Notes: generated by a model not told the origin, from the letters alone. 64,000 nucleotides of DNA from Bretschneidera sinensis (GCA_023935145.1 CM043700.1:1124001-1188000), one strand, 5' to 3'; positions 49,001 through 61,526 are shown, numbered from the stretch's first letter. Numbers and translations: made by a program.

Positions 49001-50582
49001 TTGGTTTGGTATATATAATGATAGAGAGTAAAGTTTCAATGGAGGTAGCTTAGGCCTTTCAATAATCACATTTGCTTAGATTTAGGGTTTTTGTATTCTT
49101 TGGGATCAAAAGTATTTGGGCACTGGGGTTGGTGGGTTGGCTGATGAAGAGGCTTATGCCTTGCTGAAAGAGCAGTACAAAATTACCATAACAGAGATGT
49201 TTTGTTCCATCTTGATTTCTGGCTAGCTCAGAAGAAGAAATATATCATCATGATAGAGGGTGATCTTTATCATTTACCATCAGTGGTCTAAATTATGTTT
49301 CCTCTGTGACTCCATTTGTAGTTCTGTTGTGGTACATCACCAAATAGGGAACTAATTCTGGAAAGAGAAGATCATGCAACTATTTGTACAAATGAAGTTG
49401 GAATTACATGACTAGTAATTTGGTTCTTTTCTTTTTGGTGGCAGGCGTGTGCAATATACAACAATTGGTGGCCCATGTTGTCAGGTTAGAGGAGCCATTA
49501 TAAGTTGGTTATCCTACTAACAAATTAGGTTGCATCTTAAAGGTTGATAATTCAAATTTATCCTCCCTGCAGCTCTCATGTATGTTCTGGTGCCTATGCC
49601 TTGTATGTTCTTTGGAGGAGGGTCCACTCAGTTTCTAACTAGCCGGGATGGTGGGGGGTCAGTATTCCTAAATCTAAGCTTTTTTCGTAAACTACTAGTC
49701 TTTCTTATGCTTTGTCATTTTCTATTTCTCCTATTGAAAGTAACCCATAGTTTATTTATGATGCCCAGACATTAATGTGTCATGCACTGTCGTAGGTTTA
49801 AATTCTTTTGTTGGATCCACATATTAGATAAAAGATTGTTTATCTTATTTTAAGGTTGCAGATTTGGTTGATAAAATCACACTTAATTTAATAATCGATG
49901 ACAATTTACATGGGCTGACTTTGTGAACTTTTCATCAAAGTGTCAATTATCACCTTTTTCCTTTTTGTCTATTTTTCACTCTTTCTGTTGCCATCTTCCA
50001 AAAATTTAACAGAAGGTTGATTATGGTTTTGGAGAGGGGGAGAGAGAGAGATAAATTAACTAAGTAGAATTTTGGATTAGATGGATTGGTTCATTAGAAA
50101 TCTGTATTATTCTTCCAAAGAAATGGCATATTCACTTTTGTAAGATTGAAGACTTTCCTTTCTTCTCTCATTTCGATAAAGTGACCTTACGTTACATTGA
50201 TATGAGTTAAAATTGGAGATCAAATCCATTTCTCTGGTATTTGAAATGATATGCATAACTCTAACTTGCATGCTTAGTTTCTGTGTAGCAAATTGCATTC
50301 ACAAGGTGGTTGTTTATTTCATTGTATTTTCTTACTGATTCAATGTAGACCTTTTCTATTTTTCATTTTTTTTCCTTTTCGTAAATTTTGTGTTACAGTT
50401 GGATAGATGCTGCTAAATTCCTGACAGGAGCATCTGCTGTGGGTAGTCTAGCCATTCCTATCATCCTAAGACACGCTCATATGATTGAGACAGGTGCTAT
50501 GTTCATTGAATTCACGTCGTTCTTCATATTTGTCTGCACTGTCTTGTGTTTTCACCGTGCTAGCCTCGAAGATGAGTGGTGA
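43060..50582 (+). CDS. VPS55: VPS55 family endosomal membrane protein (apparent 1-base deletion near the start)
   Basis: Exons: 43060-43078, 43873-43924, 49445-49484, 49573-49657, 50399-50582. They encode MAMTIEGLLGL, then in another frame AFMFSASILLQIL, ACAIYNNWWPMLS, ALMYVLVPMPCMFFGGGST with QFLTSRDGGG, and WIDAAKFLTGASAVGSLAIP, IILRHAHMIE and FTSFFIFVCTVLCF, ending RASLEDEW and stop. This is a plant VPS55 protein of about 126 residues with four likely membrane helices; in yeast Vps55 works with Vps68 in late-endosome-to-vacuole sorting. The exons sum to 380 nt, one short of a multiple of three. Reading GGCTTGCG as GGCTTGGCG at about 43887 would keep family sequence on both sides, so a real deletion, an assembly error or a different first exon must be considered. 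The four 3' exons are sound. Confidence 0.82.
44520..46420 (-). mobile_element. Reversed LINE remnant, interrupted by a MITE
   Basis: The minus strand right part (45800-46420) encodes NAHDWELEELENFFGLI, KDSVKWTV, VQSFYKAFSE and FPWKLIWKT, the C-terminal region of plant L1 ORF2. The left part (44632-44850) encodes VPLGLVWSERNRRSFDG, which follows in such elements, and then a 3' tail with GGGTTAGCACCCCTTGGCAC. The two parts are separated by the element at 44921-45780. Some L1 sequence between the halves appears missing. Confidence 0.75.
44921..45780. mobile_element. PIF/Harbinger-like MITE with TAA target duplication
   Basis: Left end GTGTCTGTTTGGTT and right end (reversed) TGGTCCGTTTGGTT match at 11 of 14 positions, flanked by TAA at 44918-44920 and 45781-45783. 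Subterminal AGGATTAAAAT-type motifs occur at both ends. A three-base TWA duplication is the Harbinger signature. The 860-bp element has no transposase. Confidence 0.7.
46925..47356 (+). mobile_element. LTR with primer-binding site (retrotransposon remnant)
   Basis: A TATATAA box near 47087 and AATAAAG near 47130 are followed by a pyrimidine-rich stretch and an LTR-type end TTACA at 47335-47339. Then comes TGGTATCCGAGC (47345-47356), one base off the usual initiator-Met primer-binding site TGGTATCAGAGC. The 5' edge is approximate. No internal coding region or second LTR was found. Confidence 0.6.
47499..47695 (+). repeat. Imperfect tandem duplication, period about 103 bp
   Basis: The unit starting TCCATCAAATTCAGAGGC (47499) recurs as TCCAACAAGTTCAGAGGT (47602). 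Both contain ATAGTCTTCCCAT and GCCACTTGTTGTCTTGC. Confidence 0.75.
47731..48056. mobile_element. Long-TIR element (about 325 bp)
   Basis: The left about 50 bases (AAATTATGAATTTATTC, then ACTTTAGGGGTGAGATT) and the reversed right about 50 bases (AAATTATGAATTTATTC, then ACTTTGGAGGTGAGATT) match closely. Long terminal inverted repeats with a short AT-rich centre suggest a MITE or foldback element. I could not define a target duplication. Confidence 0.65.
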
Positions 50583-53500
50583 TATATACCCTATATCTCT
50601 GAAAGTTCTTATGTAAGTTCCATGCTGGTGTGAATTGGGATATATTATGATTGATCAAATGTAGAGACAAATTGTAGGGAAAAGAAATGGAAAGTTTCCG
50701 ACATTGTAAATCTGTTTTATATGTATATCTGGAGAAGGTGGTTTGACTGACTTTTTGGTCTACTTGACTTGACCCCCTGTTTGCTCCTAACTTCAGGTTT
50801 GTGTTTTAGATGGGGCATCCTCATGTTTGATATTTCTTGCTTGGTCTTGAGAAAATAATTGAAAGTAAATTGTCTTGCCAGATTTCTTGTTTTCAGGTTC
50901 CTTCTTGAATAGTAGAAATCATTGTGGATAGTACTCTACAAGTAGAGTCCTGTGGATATCAATGGTAGAGGAAGAAAAAAAAAGGGTTGTGGATATGTGA
51001 CCCTTGGGACATCTATGAGACTACTTTGAATCCTACATAAGATGACATAAAAAAATTAGGTACTTTTCATGAATTCAAGTTATATTAGGTACTTTTCATG
51101 AATTCAAGTTAAATAAAAAAAATTAAAATTGTTGATGCAAAAAATCTACTGCTGCTGACGTAGTCTGGGCTTTGGGTCTGGTATGTATCAATTATGATCA
51201 TTCACCATGATATTGAGAGAGTGGCTTAGGCCATATATGGTCTGTTCCATGTGGTTCATGGCCTCACATAACTTCCGAACCTCCTGAGAAACATTATCAC
51301 ATACTCTTTGCATTAATTTCTCTGATATTGCAATCAATCCTACAGATAAACTATTTGCAATAGTTTTATCAATTCTCTGCATACTATGCATGATTTCTCG
51401 CATCTCATTTAGATGCTCAAAATCAGAATTCACATGAAGATCAGAAAATACCTCTAAAACAAGGGTTACCTGTTCTGATGGAAATGTCGGGGCCACTAGA
51501 GAGTTTGTCGGCGTTTCATATCCTTGTATTCCTTAAAAGTTATATATGGCTGGATTATGCATGCAGCTAGTGTTTCCACGACTTCTTTAGCCAACACCCT
51601 CGATTTGTTTCTAGTGTTCATCTCTTACGTTGAAAGGCAATCGATACCAGCACTAGTTGTACCACTGAGGGCGCTTCTTTGTTGACGGTAGATTTGCGGA
51701 TAAGGACTTTTGCAATTAGAACAATTGTGAGAAAGTTGTTTGCTCCGTGTGAAATTGTTCCATTCAGTTGTTTGACACGCAATACCAATTGTCCCAAGGC
51801 ATTCTTTTCTGTCTTTTCCACTCACGCGTCTTAGCAAAGACTAGGATGGTTCTTGTTTCTATTTCACTAATATGGAATAAAACTTAATTAATTAGTCAGT
51901 GGGAATATATAAGTTGATAGTCAGGGAAGTGATGGTATATATTGATCCATGTGTATATTTTACCATAATGAGTCAACTTATAACAAGTCAATTAAGTTTC
52001 TGTAATACATGCATTTATGCAGCTAGCATTATTATAGAATAAACTAAAAGAGCCTATGGAAGACTAGGTAGATAAGACTTTCATCATCCACAACCACAAT
52101 TCCACACCTTAAGAAAAAATTGAATTACATAGATTGACATTGTGCGTTGCAAACAAATTCCATGGAAAATTTTAAGGTCAAAATAATTCATAGAAATATC
52201 TTAATTTAAAAACATATTTTGTGATTTATCCACTTTTTATTTTATTTTATGTAATTTATTTCGCATCAAAATAAATTTTATATTTTGTTTCCTTAATAAA
52301 GTTTATTTTATCACAAAATAAATCGATAGGTAAAATGAAAAACAGGTAAACTACGTTTTATTCAAAATTAAACCTAAAGTTTCTTCTCTTGAAGCTGAAA
52401 TCCACAAAACTATAGGTTTCTATTTTTCATAGAAATCAAAATCATGTTAATCTAGTTGTAATTGATATGACGAGTTTTAGCATATGCAAAGAAATTTACT
52501 CAACCAATTAGGGGAGGGCATGTGGGAAACAGACCTTTTTCAGTTCAATGTATTGATGCTATCATTACAATGTAGCATAAAATGATTTGCTACCAATGTT
52601 CTTTGATTATAATTAAGTTACGTCATAGTTTAAAAGTCATTTGATTGATAAAAAAATAATTTAATTTAATAAAAAGTTATCATTTTCTTGCTAAAATTAC
52701 GGTCATAACTCAAAAATTATTTGATTGATTGATAAAAAAAAACGACTTTAATTTAATAAAAAATCATCATCTTCTTGTCAAAACCATGCAAATTAGACTT
52801 AGATATTCAGAAAAGTCAACATCTTCTTGATTTAAACCTTTTTTTCTCTTTATATTAGTTGTATTGTTGATCACAAAATTTAATATATAGTAAATATTAA
52901 AAAAGAGAAAATTTTCAATACACAAAGTTATTACTAGTACTCATTTCTGTGAATCATACACAAATAATATTGAATGAATTTTATGTATAGGAACAATTTA
53001 TTCATGAGAAAATCTTTGAATTCTCTTCACAAAGGAAGAAATTTTGTGTATTGTCAATTAATTGTTACTATATATATTAATAGGGTGACTTTTTGGTAGT
53101 TATTTAGAGGTATTACTTTGACAGAAATGATATCATTAAGAATAATTGATGTATCATTTTATAGTAATTTGACAAAATTGTATCATTTTGATAAAAAAAA
53201 ATAATCATTTGATAGTAGTTGAGATACAATTTGACATAATTTAAGTATCCTTCGATAATAATTTGTTAGCGTTGCTTAAGGTAATGGCACTATATAGTTG
53301 CACCTTATATATAATAACAATAATATAAATCAATTAATATCCAATTTTCATCTCTAAACTTTTTAAAAAATCGATTTGATCATTGAATTTTAATTTGTTA
53401 TTCACTTATAAAGATGCATACAGATTGACGAAATTATCACATAAGTGCTTTACATAACATGTTGAAATAAGTGGAAAAATAAATCGTACTCATCTCCTTC

Positions 53501-53901
53501 GTTGTAATCAGAGCTGTTATTCTGTAACTTCCCAAAAGATAATCACAGTACATACATAAAAGAACTTAAACAAGATTAAGATTGATTGGAAGGTGACAAA
53601 AGAGAAAAGAAAATAACTAAGGAGAAAGATGAGGAGTTTCTCGGATTAAATTGCAAACAGGAATCTTAAATCATCAGTAATCTCTATTGTTACAAAAAAA
53701 ATTTGTATTAATTTCATAAAGCTAGAATTTATTTCATGGTCTCTAAACTTAAAGTACTAGACATAATTATGAACATTAATTTTCACCAATAATATAATAC
53801 TGGAAGATTATTATTGTTTGCTAGGTTAAGTAGCAGCTTTGAAGGTTCCATTTTTTTTTTGGTGTGTCACCCACAAATTGGCAACCCTCCATTTCTTAAT
53901 T
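50583..53901. other. Intergenic region between VPS55 and the NAC gene
   Basis: VPS55 3' UTR, a 29-base tandem duplication at 51058-51115, two open frames of unknown nature (51188-51837, minus) and, from 52542, the NAC 3' flank that is part of the duplication described below. The part at 52610-52800 contains two diverged copies of an 85-90 base unit (AAAGTCATTTGATTGAT, then TTTAATTTAATAAAAAG). Confidence 0.55.
51188..51837 (-). other. Unidentified open frames, possibly a decayed gene or transposon protein
   Basis: 51188-51496 encodes 102 residues beginning MAPTFPSEQVTLVLEVFSDL with a heptad-like amphipathic part that could form a coiled coil. Upstream, 51618-51837 has two overlapping frames of about 70 codons with several Cys and His. 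I do not recognise either. They could be pieces of one broken protein running on the minus strand. Confidence 0.3.
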
Positions 53902-54982
53902 TCACTGCATCTCATTCCCGTAGAACCAATCCAATTCCCAATCCCACAATGCTTCAGCATCATCAATGGCCATTGTTGTGTTACTAGTTTCTGCATTTTG
54001 AGAGGGATTGCCATGGTCTCCTGACGACGAACTCTCTGCTGAGCTTGTTCTTCTTTCAACCATTTGTGGGTTTTGATGATGAGATTGAGATGTTGTTGCC
54101 TCATAATTACCATGAGCTTGTTGAGCTGTCATCGGCAGCTCCTGTATGATCACTCCAGGAGGAGGACGGCGGTCAAATGATCGTAAGCATTTTGATTTCT
54201 TGTACACCCGGCACAAACTGAATTCATGCCTCAACTGTAAGAAATTAATACAACTCTTAAAAAATTATTTGGGTGACCAATTAATAACTCATGGAAAAAA
54301 GTAACCTTTTTTTTTGCATATATAAACTCTAATATTACGCCTTTTAAGTGAAGGACATATGCATTGCCTGAGAACCCAAATGAATGAATTAAAATGGTGC
54401 AATCTAAAAAAGATTACTGGGCTTTACACAAGCCTCAAGTGTGGGCAAATTATTAAGTCGAAATATTAGTAAAAAGGGGAGGTTCTTATGATTGGAACAA
54501 ACAACAATTGCTCTAATATCAATTTAAAAGAGATTTGAGTGAGCAATTATCTAAAAAACATCTAAGATAAAGAGACGCCCTACTTATAACTCATTCTTGT
54601 CATTTGGTTCATAAACCAGTCAAAAACTTTCCTTCCACTTAATATAGTACTAATCTGTGCTTTTTAAAAGAATTAAAATGTTTAATTATCAGTCAAGTTC
54701 CTGGAGGTGTCAACGATTTACTAGTTAACTAGCCGGGAATTACAAATGGGTGTCAAAAACAAGAGTTCCCTAGCAACGCTCATCCAAAAAAATTTCTTAT
54801 GAAAAGGTCTAATTATTCTTTTAATTATATCAGTTTCATATAGTATTACAACTTACATGTACTAGTTTTTTTTTTCATATATGACAGATCTATGATCGGG
54901 TGGTTGTTATTCATCTAGGCTTCATATATAAGATTATATGAAAAATTTCTAAGCTTAACTCTTGGTGGAAGCATACCCTACC
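52542..54982. repeat. Segmental duplication, left copy (NAC exon 3 and flanks)
   Basis: Sequence from 52542 to at least 54982 matches 61527-64000 almost throughout, with small indels; the offset drifts from 8985 to 9009. It includes 1.36 kb of 3' flank, exon 3 and part of intron 2. The right limit is set by the window edge of the second copy. Confidence 0.93.
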
Positions 54983-55962
54983 TCAATATATGTGAAAGTT
55001 AAGCTTAGATGTGTATCACTTGTCTCTCAGCCCTAACTTATAATTACTAAAAATAATAGTAAGGTTAATCTCATACCTAAACTAAAAGGATATAATATAG
55101 TTACCATTATTTGAGCTGAATTACTTGATGAAGAGGGTATTGCTGCTTCTTCTCCTTGAACAGCTTTATATTCATTCATCTTCCATTCGGTCTTTGTACC
55201 ACTAGGAGCTCTTCCTTGATAGAAAACCATTGTTCTTTTCCCACCAACAGGGCGAGTAGCATTGGAAGATGAGTAAACCACACCGGGAGACCCAGTAGCC
55301 TTCCAGTATCCAGTCTCCGTAAGCCGCCTCGGTCTCCCTCCCCGGGCTTCACAGTCTTGCCTTGGAACGAAGAAAAACCATTGTTCAGGGTCTTTATGGC
55401 ACAGATTTACTGAGAATTCTGCAACAATTACATTTTTCATTAGATATTTGCAAGCTAGTCCTTGTAATCATCTCAATATATAGAAAATCCATGCTACAAA
55501 AAGATGATTAACTTTTAATTAGCTGAAAGTGAAAGGTTATAGAAGAAGGTCAGTTCAAAATTTGAGCTTATTAGTGTAACCTAGCTAGCTAGCTCCATGG
55601 ACATGCAATTAATAATTTAAGGTATGAAACTTTATATAGCTATTAGTAGATATAGTATATAGAAACCACATGAAATCTAGCCATTTTTTTGAATACCCAG
55701 TTAAGCAAAAACCTTAGAGAAGAAAGAAGAAAAGAAACAGATGAAACACACATATACAAGTATATATAAAAGAAATCTAAAGGAGAAGATTTTTACTAGG
55801 AAGATCTTCAGGGTTATACTCATATATATCGACAACGGGAATAACCCGATCCATAAGCTGGTTCAAGCCCTCTCTCCTGCCTTCTAACTTGTTATGAAGA
55901 TAGAAGGAGACCAACTCTTCTTCAGTAGGATAGAAACGAAACCCAGGTGGCCAATCCTCCAT
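53902..55962 (-). CDS. NAC domain transcription factor, NAC090-like
   Basis: Exons 55962-55797, 55418-55105 and 54234-53902 join in frame to 270 residues. The NAC domain occupies about residues 4-170: [18 protein letters not shown] (subdomain A), [18 protein letters not shown] (B), [10 protein letters not shown] with [17 protein letters not shown] (C), [20 protein letters not shown] and MNEYKA (D), and [10 protein letters not shown] (E). The tail is rich in Gln, Ser and Asn and ends [14 protein letters not shown], where the acidic-aromatic residues probably form the activation region. VSFYL, the PRQ variant and the short tail point to the ANAC090/ANAC061/ANAC036 group, linked to stress and senescence in Arabidopsis. 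The ATG at 55962 was chosen over an in-frame one at 55980 because it fits the family. The last exon and 3' flank are duplicated at 61.5-64.0 kb. Confidence 0.93.
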
Positions 55963-56006
55963 TTTAATTTTCTCTCTCAAAACTATCTTATATAATATTA
56001 TTTTGC

Positions 56007-56019
56007 TATATATTTATAG
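56007..56019 (-). promoter_or_regulatory. Possible TATA box of the NAC gene
   Basis: The minus strand reads CTATAAATATATA about 45-57 bases before the ATG. If used, the 5' UTR would be only about 15-25 bases. A (GA)n tract at about 56157-56178 lies farther upstream. This is inferred from position only. Confidence 0.35.
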
Positions 56020-57295
56020 CTAATTAACTTACTCTCTCAATATTTCTCGTACTTTTGATTTTTCACGCATATAAGTTCTTTGTCTATTATATTCAATTAA
56101 GGAGAGGTTCATTATAGATGAACATAAGTTAGGCAAGAGAGCAAAGAGAGAGACAGGGAGAGAGAGAGAGAGAGAGACGAGTGAAATGAGAAAAGGGTAG
56201 CACATGGGGTTGCCTGGAAACTCCCACGCGCTTGTGTGGAAGAAAATCTCTCTTCTGGCTTCCGTACACATGACCTCGTGGAACCAGTCAAAATTTTATG
56301 TTCACAACTACAATTCTTTTTTTTAAGTTGATTCGTTTCTTTGCATCACCGTGTTATTTTTGGTGGATTTCTGGTTTCGTTCGGTTAGATTAACTGAAAA
56401 TTTTATCGATAATTTTAAAATTTTAGTTGGTAATATTAATTTTTAAGTTTTACTTTTATTTTAACATTATTAATAAAAAATTGTAAAATTACGAATGAAA
56501 TTTTCAACTGGTCTAAACCATTGAATTTAAATCTAAATCAATAAAAAAAATTTAGGTATTAAGTCAATTGCCTAAGACATTTATTTTAGATCGTTCGGTA
56601 AGTATCATTTTTCTCTGCACTATGAACCTTTGATTTTCCTATGCTAATGATGTTTGATTCCATCATTGATCTAATTAGGGAGACTCCTTAATATCATTTA
56701 GCCTAATCGTAAAAACAATTTATGATTTATTTTAAACGGTTTGCAGTAAAATAATAATATAATTATAAATTGTTTTAGTGTTAAATTAGTAATAGTAAAA
56801 ATAGCTTTTCTAACATAGGTTCACCTTTTTAAAAATACAAATCATTTCATAAAGAATAGTATTAGAGGAAGCTCATATGACCACCAATTTGTAACACCTT
56901 ACTAGTCAGTTAGTAATTGGACGATATCAATGTAAGTTGGACTAGTAATTATTATTTTATCTTTAAAAACCATTACTTGACATTATAGCAAATGAAAAGA
57001 TTGATTTTTATTGAGTGTTGGTTCGGGTGGTCAATATGAAAAATTAAATTGGGGGCTTTAAGTTTTTTTTTCAAATTTTTTTTTTCATCTAAATGAATTT
57101 ATATAATCTTCCATATATTATTATTTTTTTAAGAGAATCAAATTTTATATATCCATTTATATAACTCACTCAAAACCTATTTATGTATTTCTCAATCATC
57201 AAATCATTAGATATGGTTTTCTATGGTCGATTTGTTTAAAGCATAGCAAACACATTTTTTTTTCTTGTTGGAGGTTATCTATATTTTATGATAAT

Positions 57296-57485
57296 TGAGG
57301 ATTTGAATATTCTCTATTTGAGAATTGAAATAAATATCAAATTTATGGTGAGATTGAATATCACAATAATAAACTTGGAACTTCTTTGTTTGAGCATGTG
57401 ATATTCAATCTCACTGGCCATGAACTTCTTTGTTTATTTTAATTCTCGTTTATAATGAGATTGAATGCTACCATAATATAAAATT
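57296..57485. mobile_element. Foldback (MITE-like) element, copy 2
   Basis: Left ATTTGAGAATTGAAATAAAT, then GTGAGATTGAATATCAC; the middle has the inverted copy GTGATATTCAATCTCAC near 57397, and the right end has TTTATTTTAATTCTCGTTTA. It is related to the element at 35765-35945. Confidence 0.5.
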
Positions 57486-59177
57486 GATCTAAGTTTAGTA
57501 AATCATTTCATAATGTACACCCTTAGAACTCCTTATACGTTATCTCTTTTGACTAAATTTTGGAGAGTTTGAGTGATTTAAGTCTTTATTTTCAAACTAG
57601 AGATGTAAGTGTAATTTCAATATAGAATCATGGATATTTTTTTTTATATATATTTTACTCTTTATAAATCTATAATATAATATCTGTTATATTAATTAAA
57701 GATATTAAAATAATGCTTTAAAAATTAAATTATTTTTAAAATTAATGGTAAAATAGTATTTTTATAAGTAAACGATAATAATTTTCATAATTTAAATTTC
57801 TTTCTTAAAGTAACTTACTTACTCTATTATAACATATTGTTCTCCCGCTAATTAATTGCACATGCATTTCTCTTACTTATTTTCTTTTAAAATAAATATA
57901 AATATCATTTTATTAATTTAATACTGATCATTCTTAAATTATCAACACTTAACACTGGTCATCCTCAAATTTTTATTTAGTTGTAATGTTTTTATTTTTT
58001 TAATTTAATAACTCTTTTTTTTTTTCACTTTTTTCAGATGGTTGAATTGAACACTTCTTTCTCATTTTTTTCAATCTAAAGTCCTTAACCTGTCCCATAC
58101 GCGGTAGACGCTTTTTCTCCAAAAAGACAAAAGTCATGCAATTTGCATTTGAGGTTCATTTATTTTCTTCTTTTCTAGGAAGCGAACCTAGCCAATCATT
58201 TGGCCTGCATTTTACGGCTGCATCGTAGCGTTGTTTGTACTTCATGTATTAGGGTCAATTAGTCTTTCTTTCTTTCTTTCTTTTTTATCAATCAAGATAA
58301 ATTAATCAACAAGTTCAATGGCAACCCACAAATTGGTTTTGTGGTTCTTCCTTTTTTTTTTTATAATCTTTTTTAATTCTTTTTTTATCAAGATAAATTA
58401 ATCAATAAGATCGATGGCAACCCTTTAATTGTGTAACACATGCAATATCAGTAATAATAATAATAAAAAAGTACATGTAAATTTTAATCCGAATTTTTTG
58501 ATTTAATAATTATTTTTGAGACCTTTATATTAAAAAAAACCTTGCACTCTCTTCAAAGACACAAAGAAAGTGTTGAATTGACTGAGAAACAAATAATATC
58601 CTTAATTAGGAAGAGTAAAAGAGCTACTTTTCATATCATAGTCGAATTTATTATTTTCAAAAGAGATATGTTGTTATATACTACTATTAATTGTCTACTT
58701 AATTGCTAAGTAATGTTAATGCTACTTCTCTTGAAGCCCGAATCCCACATCCTCCTTGATGGTTTAGATTCTTTAGTTATAAATAGTATGTGTTAGGTCA
58801 ACAAATTCAAAGAAGTGTAGAAATTATTTGAGAGTAGTTAAAAGCTTGACTTGTCTAAATTTCCAGGAACTTACTCGATGGACAATATTTTTCTGGAAAA
58901 TGCATAAGGTAGTACTGTGCTCTGATATTATTGATGCCCTGAATTTCATCTCATTAATCGCTTTGGCAATGTTTAAAAACTTTTTAAATCTTAATTTAAG
59001 TAAAGTTATTTAGAGTGAATAGTGGGTTGGTAGGGTGAGTACCGTGGTGACTAAAACTTGATTTAATTTAAGATGATTTAAGTATTTAAATAATCAAACA
59101 CCTTGTTGCTAGTACAAAGTATTTGAACGCGAGAAAAAAACTTAAGAAAAACTCTCACCCAATGAATGTGAGACCAA

Positions 59178-60589
59178 ATAACACGATTGTTTTATTCCTA
59201 TAATAAAACTCACATGCTACAAGTTTTTGTATTGATAACAATTTGAGAAAAACTCTCATTTAGTGAATTCACTCTAACCTATTGTCTTAATATACCCAAG
59301 TCATATTCTCTCTCATTTGAAATATAATATCTAGATTTAGAGTCCTCTCTTTGGTTAGAATGATTAACCTTTTAGGGTTTATATCTTATTCTTATAAATA
59401 GGAGAGCTTCCCAAATCATTTAAGCAACCCCCTAGATTTAAAGAATATTGAGATTCTCCTCTGGAATCCTAAATATCTTCAAAGATTTGGAAACATACAA
59501 GTCAATCTAAAAAAGATCTTCTTCTTTTCCTTTTCCTTTTCCTTTTTCCTCTTCTTTAACCTCCAAGTATTTTCTCCATGATTCAAGGCAATACCAACAA
59601 TTCTCCCCTTGACTTGAATCACTTTTGGAATGCGTAGAAGAGTTCTCTAGATCTATCTCCTTATCATATGGATCTTCCTCCTCTTCAATTAAAGATATCC
59701 AACACTGATGGCATGTGAACCTACCCTTTGGGCCTCTCTTAGCTCCCCCTCCAAGAACACCTTATGCAACTTCGAGAACGAGCACCAAACGGATGGGGCT
59801 TATCGCCTTGTGTTTCATCTTGTAGCAATTGTCATATTTCATGTTGAAAGGCTTATCTCTTAACGCTTTGTACAATTCTCATTGCACAAGAATCTTTGTA
59901 CTCTGCCATAACGAGAAATTATTCCTCCCGTTGAATAACATTCAACTCCACGTGTTTGAACTTTGCATCGAAACTCTTTGCCATGTCGAACTTGCTCTGA
60001 TACCATTTGTTGGGATTTTCCCACAAAAAATCCCCTCTAAGATTGACGCAAATAAATAGCACAACAAGAGTACAAAACAATGAATGATACAAAAATAAAA
60101 CAACAGAAAATAGAGAACAAAAGCAAAGTTTTACATGGTTCGGCACATCTTGTCCATGTCCACGATCTCAACAACACGATTGTTTTATTCCTCTAATAAA
60201 ACTCACAAGTAACAAGTTTTTTATTGGTAAAAACTTGAGAAAAGCTTTCACCCAATGAACTCACTCTAACCCATTGCCTCAATATACCTAAGACCTATTC
60301 TCTCCCCTTTGGAATAGAATACCTAGATTTAGAGCACCCTCTTTAGTTAGAATGGTTCGCCTTTTAGGGTTTACATTTTATTCTTATAAATAGAAGAGCC
60401 TCCCAAACCATTAAGGTAACTCTCCAGATTTAATGAATATTAAGATTCTCCTCTAGAATCCTTAAATATCTTCAAAGATTTGAAAACAGATAAGCCAATC
60501 TTGAAAAGATCTTCTTCCTTTCCTTAATACATTTTCCTCTTCTTTGACTCCCAAATGTTTTTTTTCATGATTCGAGGCAATACCCAACA
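59178..60589 (-). mobile_element. TRIM-like miniature copia LTR retrotransposon
   Basis: The right LTR spans 60008-60589 (582 bp), starting TGTTGGG and ending CCCAACA. The left LTR, truncated at its outer end, spans 59178-59599. Between them are only about 408 bases. On the minus strand the sequence just inside the right LTR is ATGGTATCAGAGC, the initiator-Met primer-binding site, and just before the left LTR is a purine tract AAGGGGAGAAT, the polypurine tract. So the element is oriented on the minus strand. The interior has no gag or pol, which fits a TRIM or an internal-deletion derivative. Confidence 0.85.
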
Positions 60590-61526
60590 AATTCCATCAA
60601 ATCAAACATTGAAATTTGATTTGAAACAACTATTTGGAGTGCATAACAAAACATAAAAATTGGAATTACAATTAAATCGAAGCTTAATATTTTTCTGGAT
60701 TAATACAAATTCTATTCCATTTTAATTCATTTTCGAGCGAACCAAAAGAGCCATAATGACATAAAAAAGATAAAAGATGAAATTATAAAAGATTCTACCA
60801 CATCAAGTAACCGAAATAGCATAATCTAATAGTTAAATCGATAATGAAAATAAGGTCAGGTCTATTAATCAGGAAGCATGTAATGTGTGTGTGTGTATAT
60901 ATATATAGTGAAAACAAAAGACAGCTAGGGACCAATGACGCAATGTATATTTACTCTTTCTGTAATTTATAAACAGTATATATTAGTTTAAAAAAAATAT
61001 TTGGCCCAAAATATTTCCAACATTAGAATTAGCAATTGGAATGAAAATTGTATGATTAGTCCACTAGTTTGAACTTGTTATATATATTTTAAATATTTGG
61101 TGCATAGGATGAAGGGAGAAAAAAATTACATAAATAGGTAGGATGATTAGTTGTCTTATCTTGCTCTCTAAAACTAGACGACTTTATCTTGCCTTGACAT
61201 GATGAGAATTCTCACCTAATCCAATCATACCTCTCATCCCACCCATGAAAGACATCAATGGGATAAAAATCAACATATCATTCTCTCAAACTATCTATCA
61301 ATTAAACACAACTTTAATTTAAAAGTAAGATAAAAGGGCCAATGAGACATAGGTTCACCGTTAAAAAGAAAAATAAGCCTGAGGCTGTAATACCACAAGG
61401 TCTCTTGTTTGACTTCCATCTATGTGTGGGTTATTTGTATCATTTATAGGTTATTTTTTCTTAATTTGGGTAGATAATGCGATAAGATTATGGGTTTATT
61501 GATGAGTTATATCATTGTACTTCTTT

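Larger units (their letters stand above)
43925..49444 (+). other. VPS55 intron 2 (5.5 kb) with nested transposons
   Basis: GTATGT to GGCAG. It contains a reversed LINE split by a Harbinger-like MITE, a GGGCTAGCCCGGCCC-rich segment (46440-46905) of unknown type, an LTR with a primer-binding site, a tandem duplication and a long-TIR element. Around 48890-49100 a diverged LINE RNase H-like piece may be present (weak). Confidence 0.8.
56020..61526. other. Intergenic DNA between the two NAC copies
   Basis: AT-rich. Holds a foldback element (about 57296-57485), a 98-base tandem duplication (58290 and 58388, shared core ATCAAGATAAATTAATCAA) and a TRIM-like LTR element (59178-60589). No protein-coding gene is evident. 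Confidence 0.6.
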
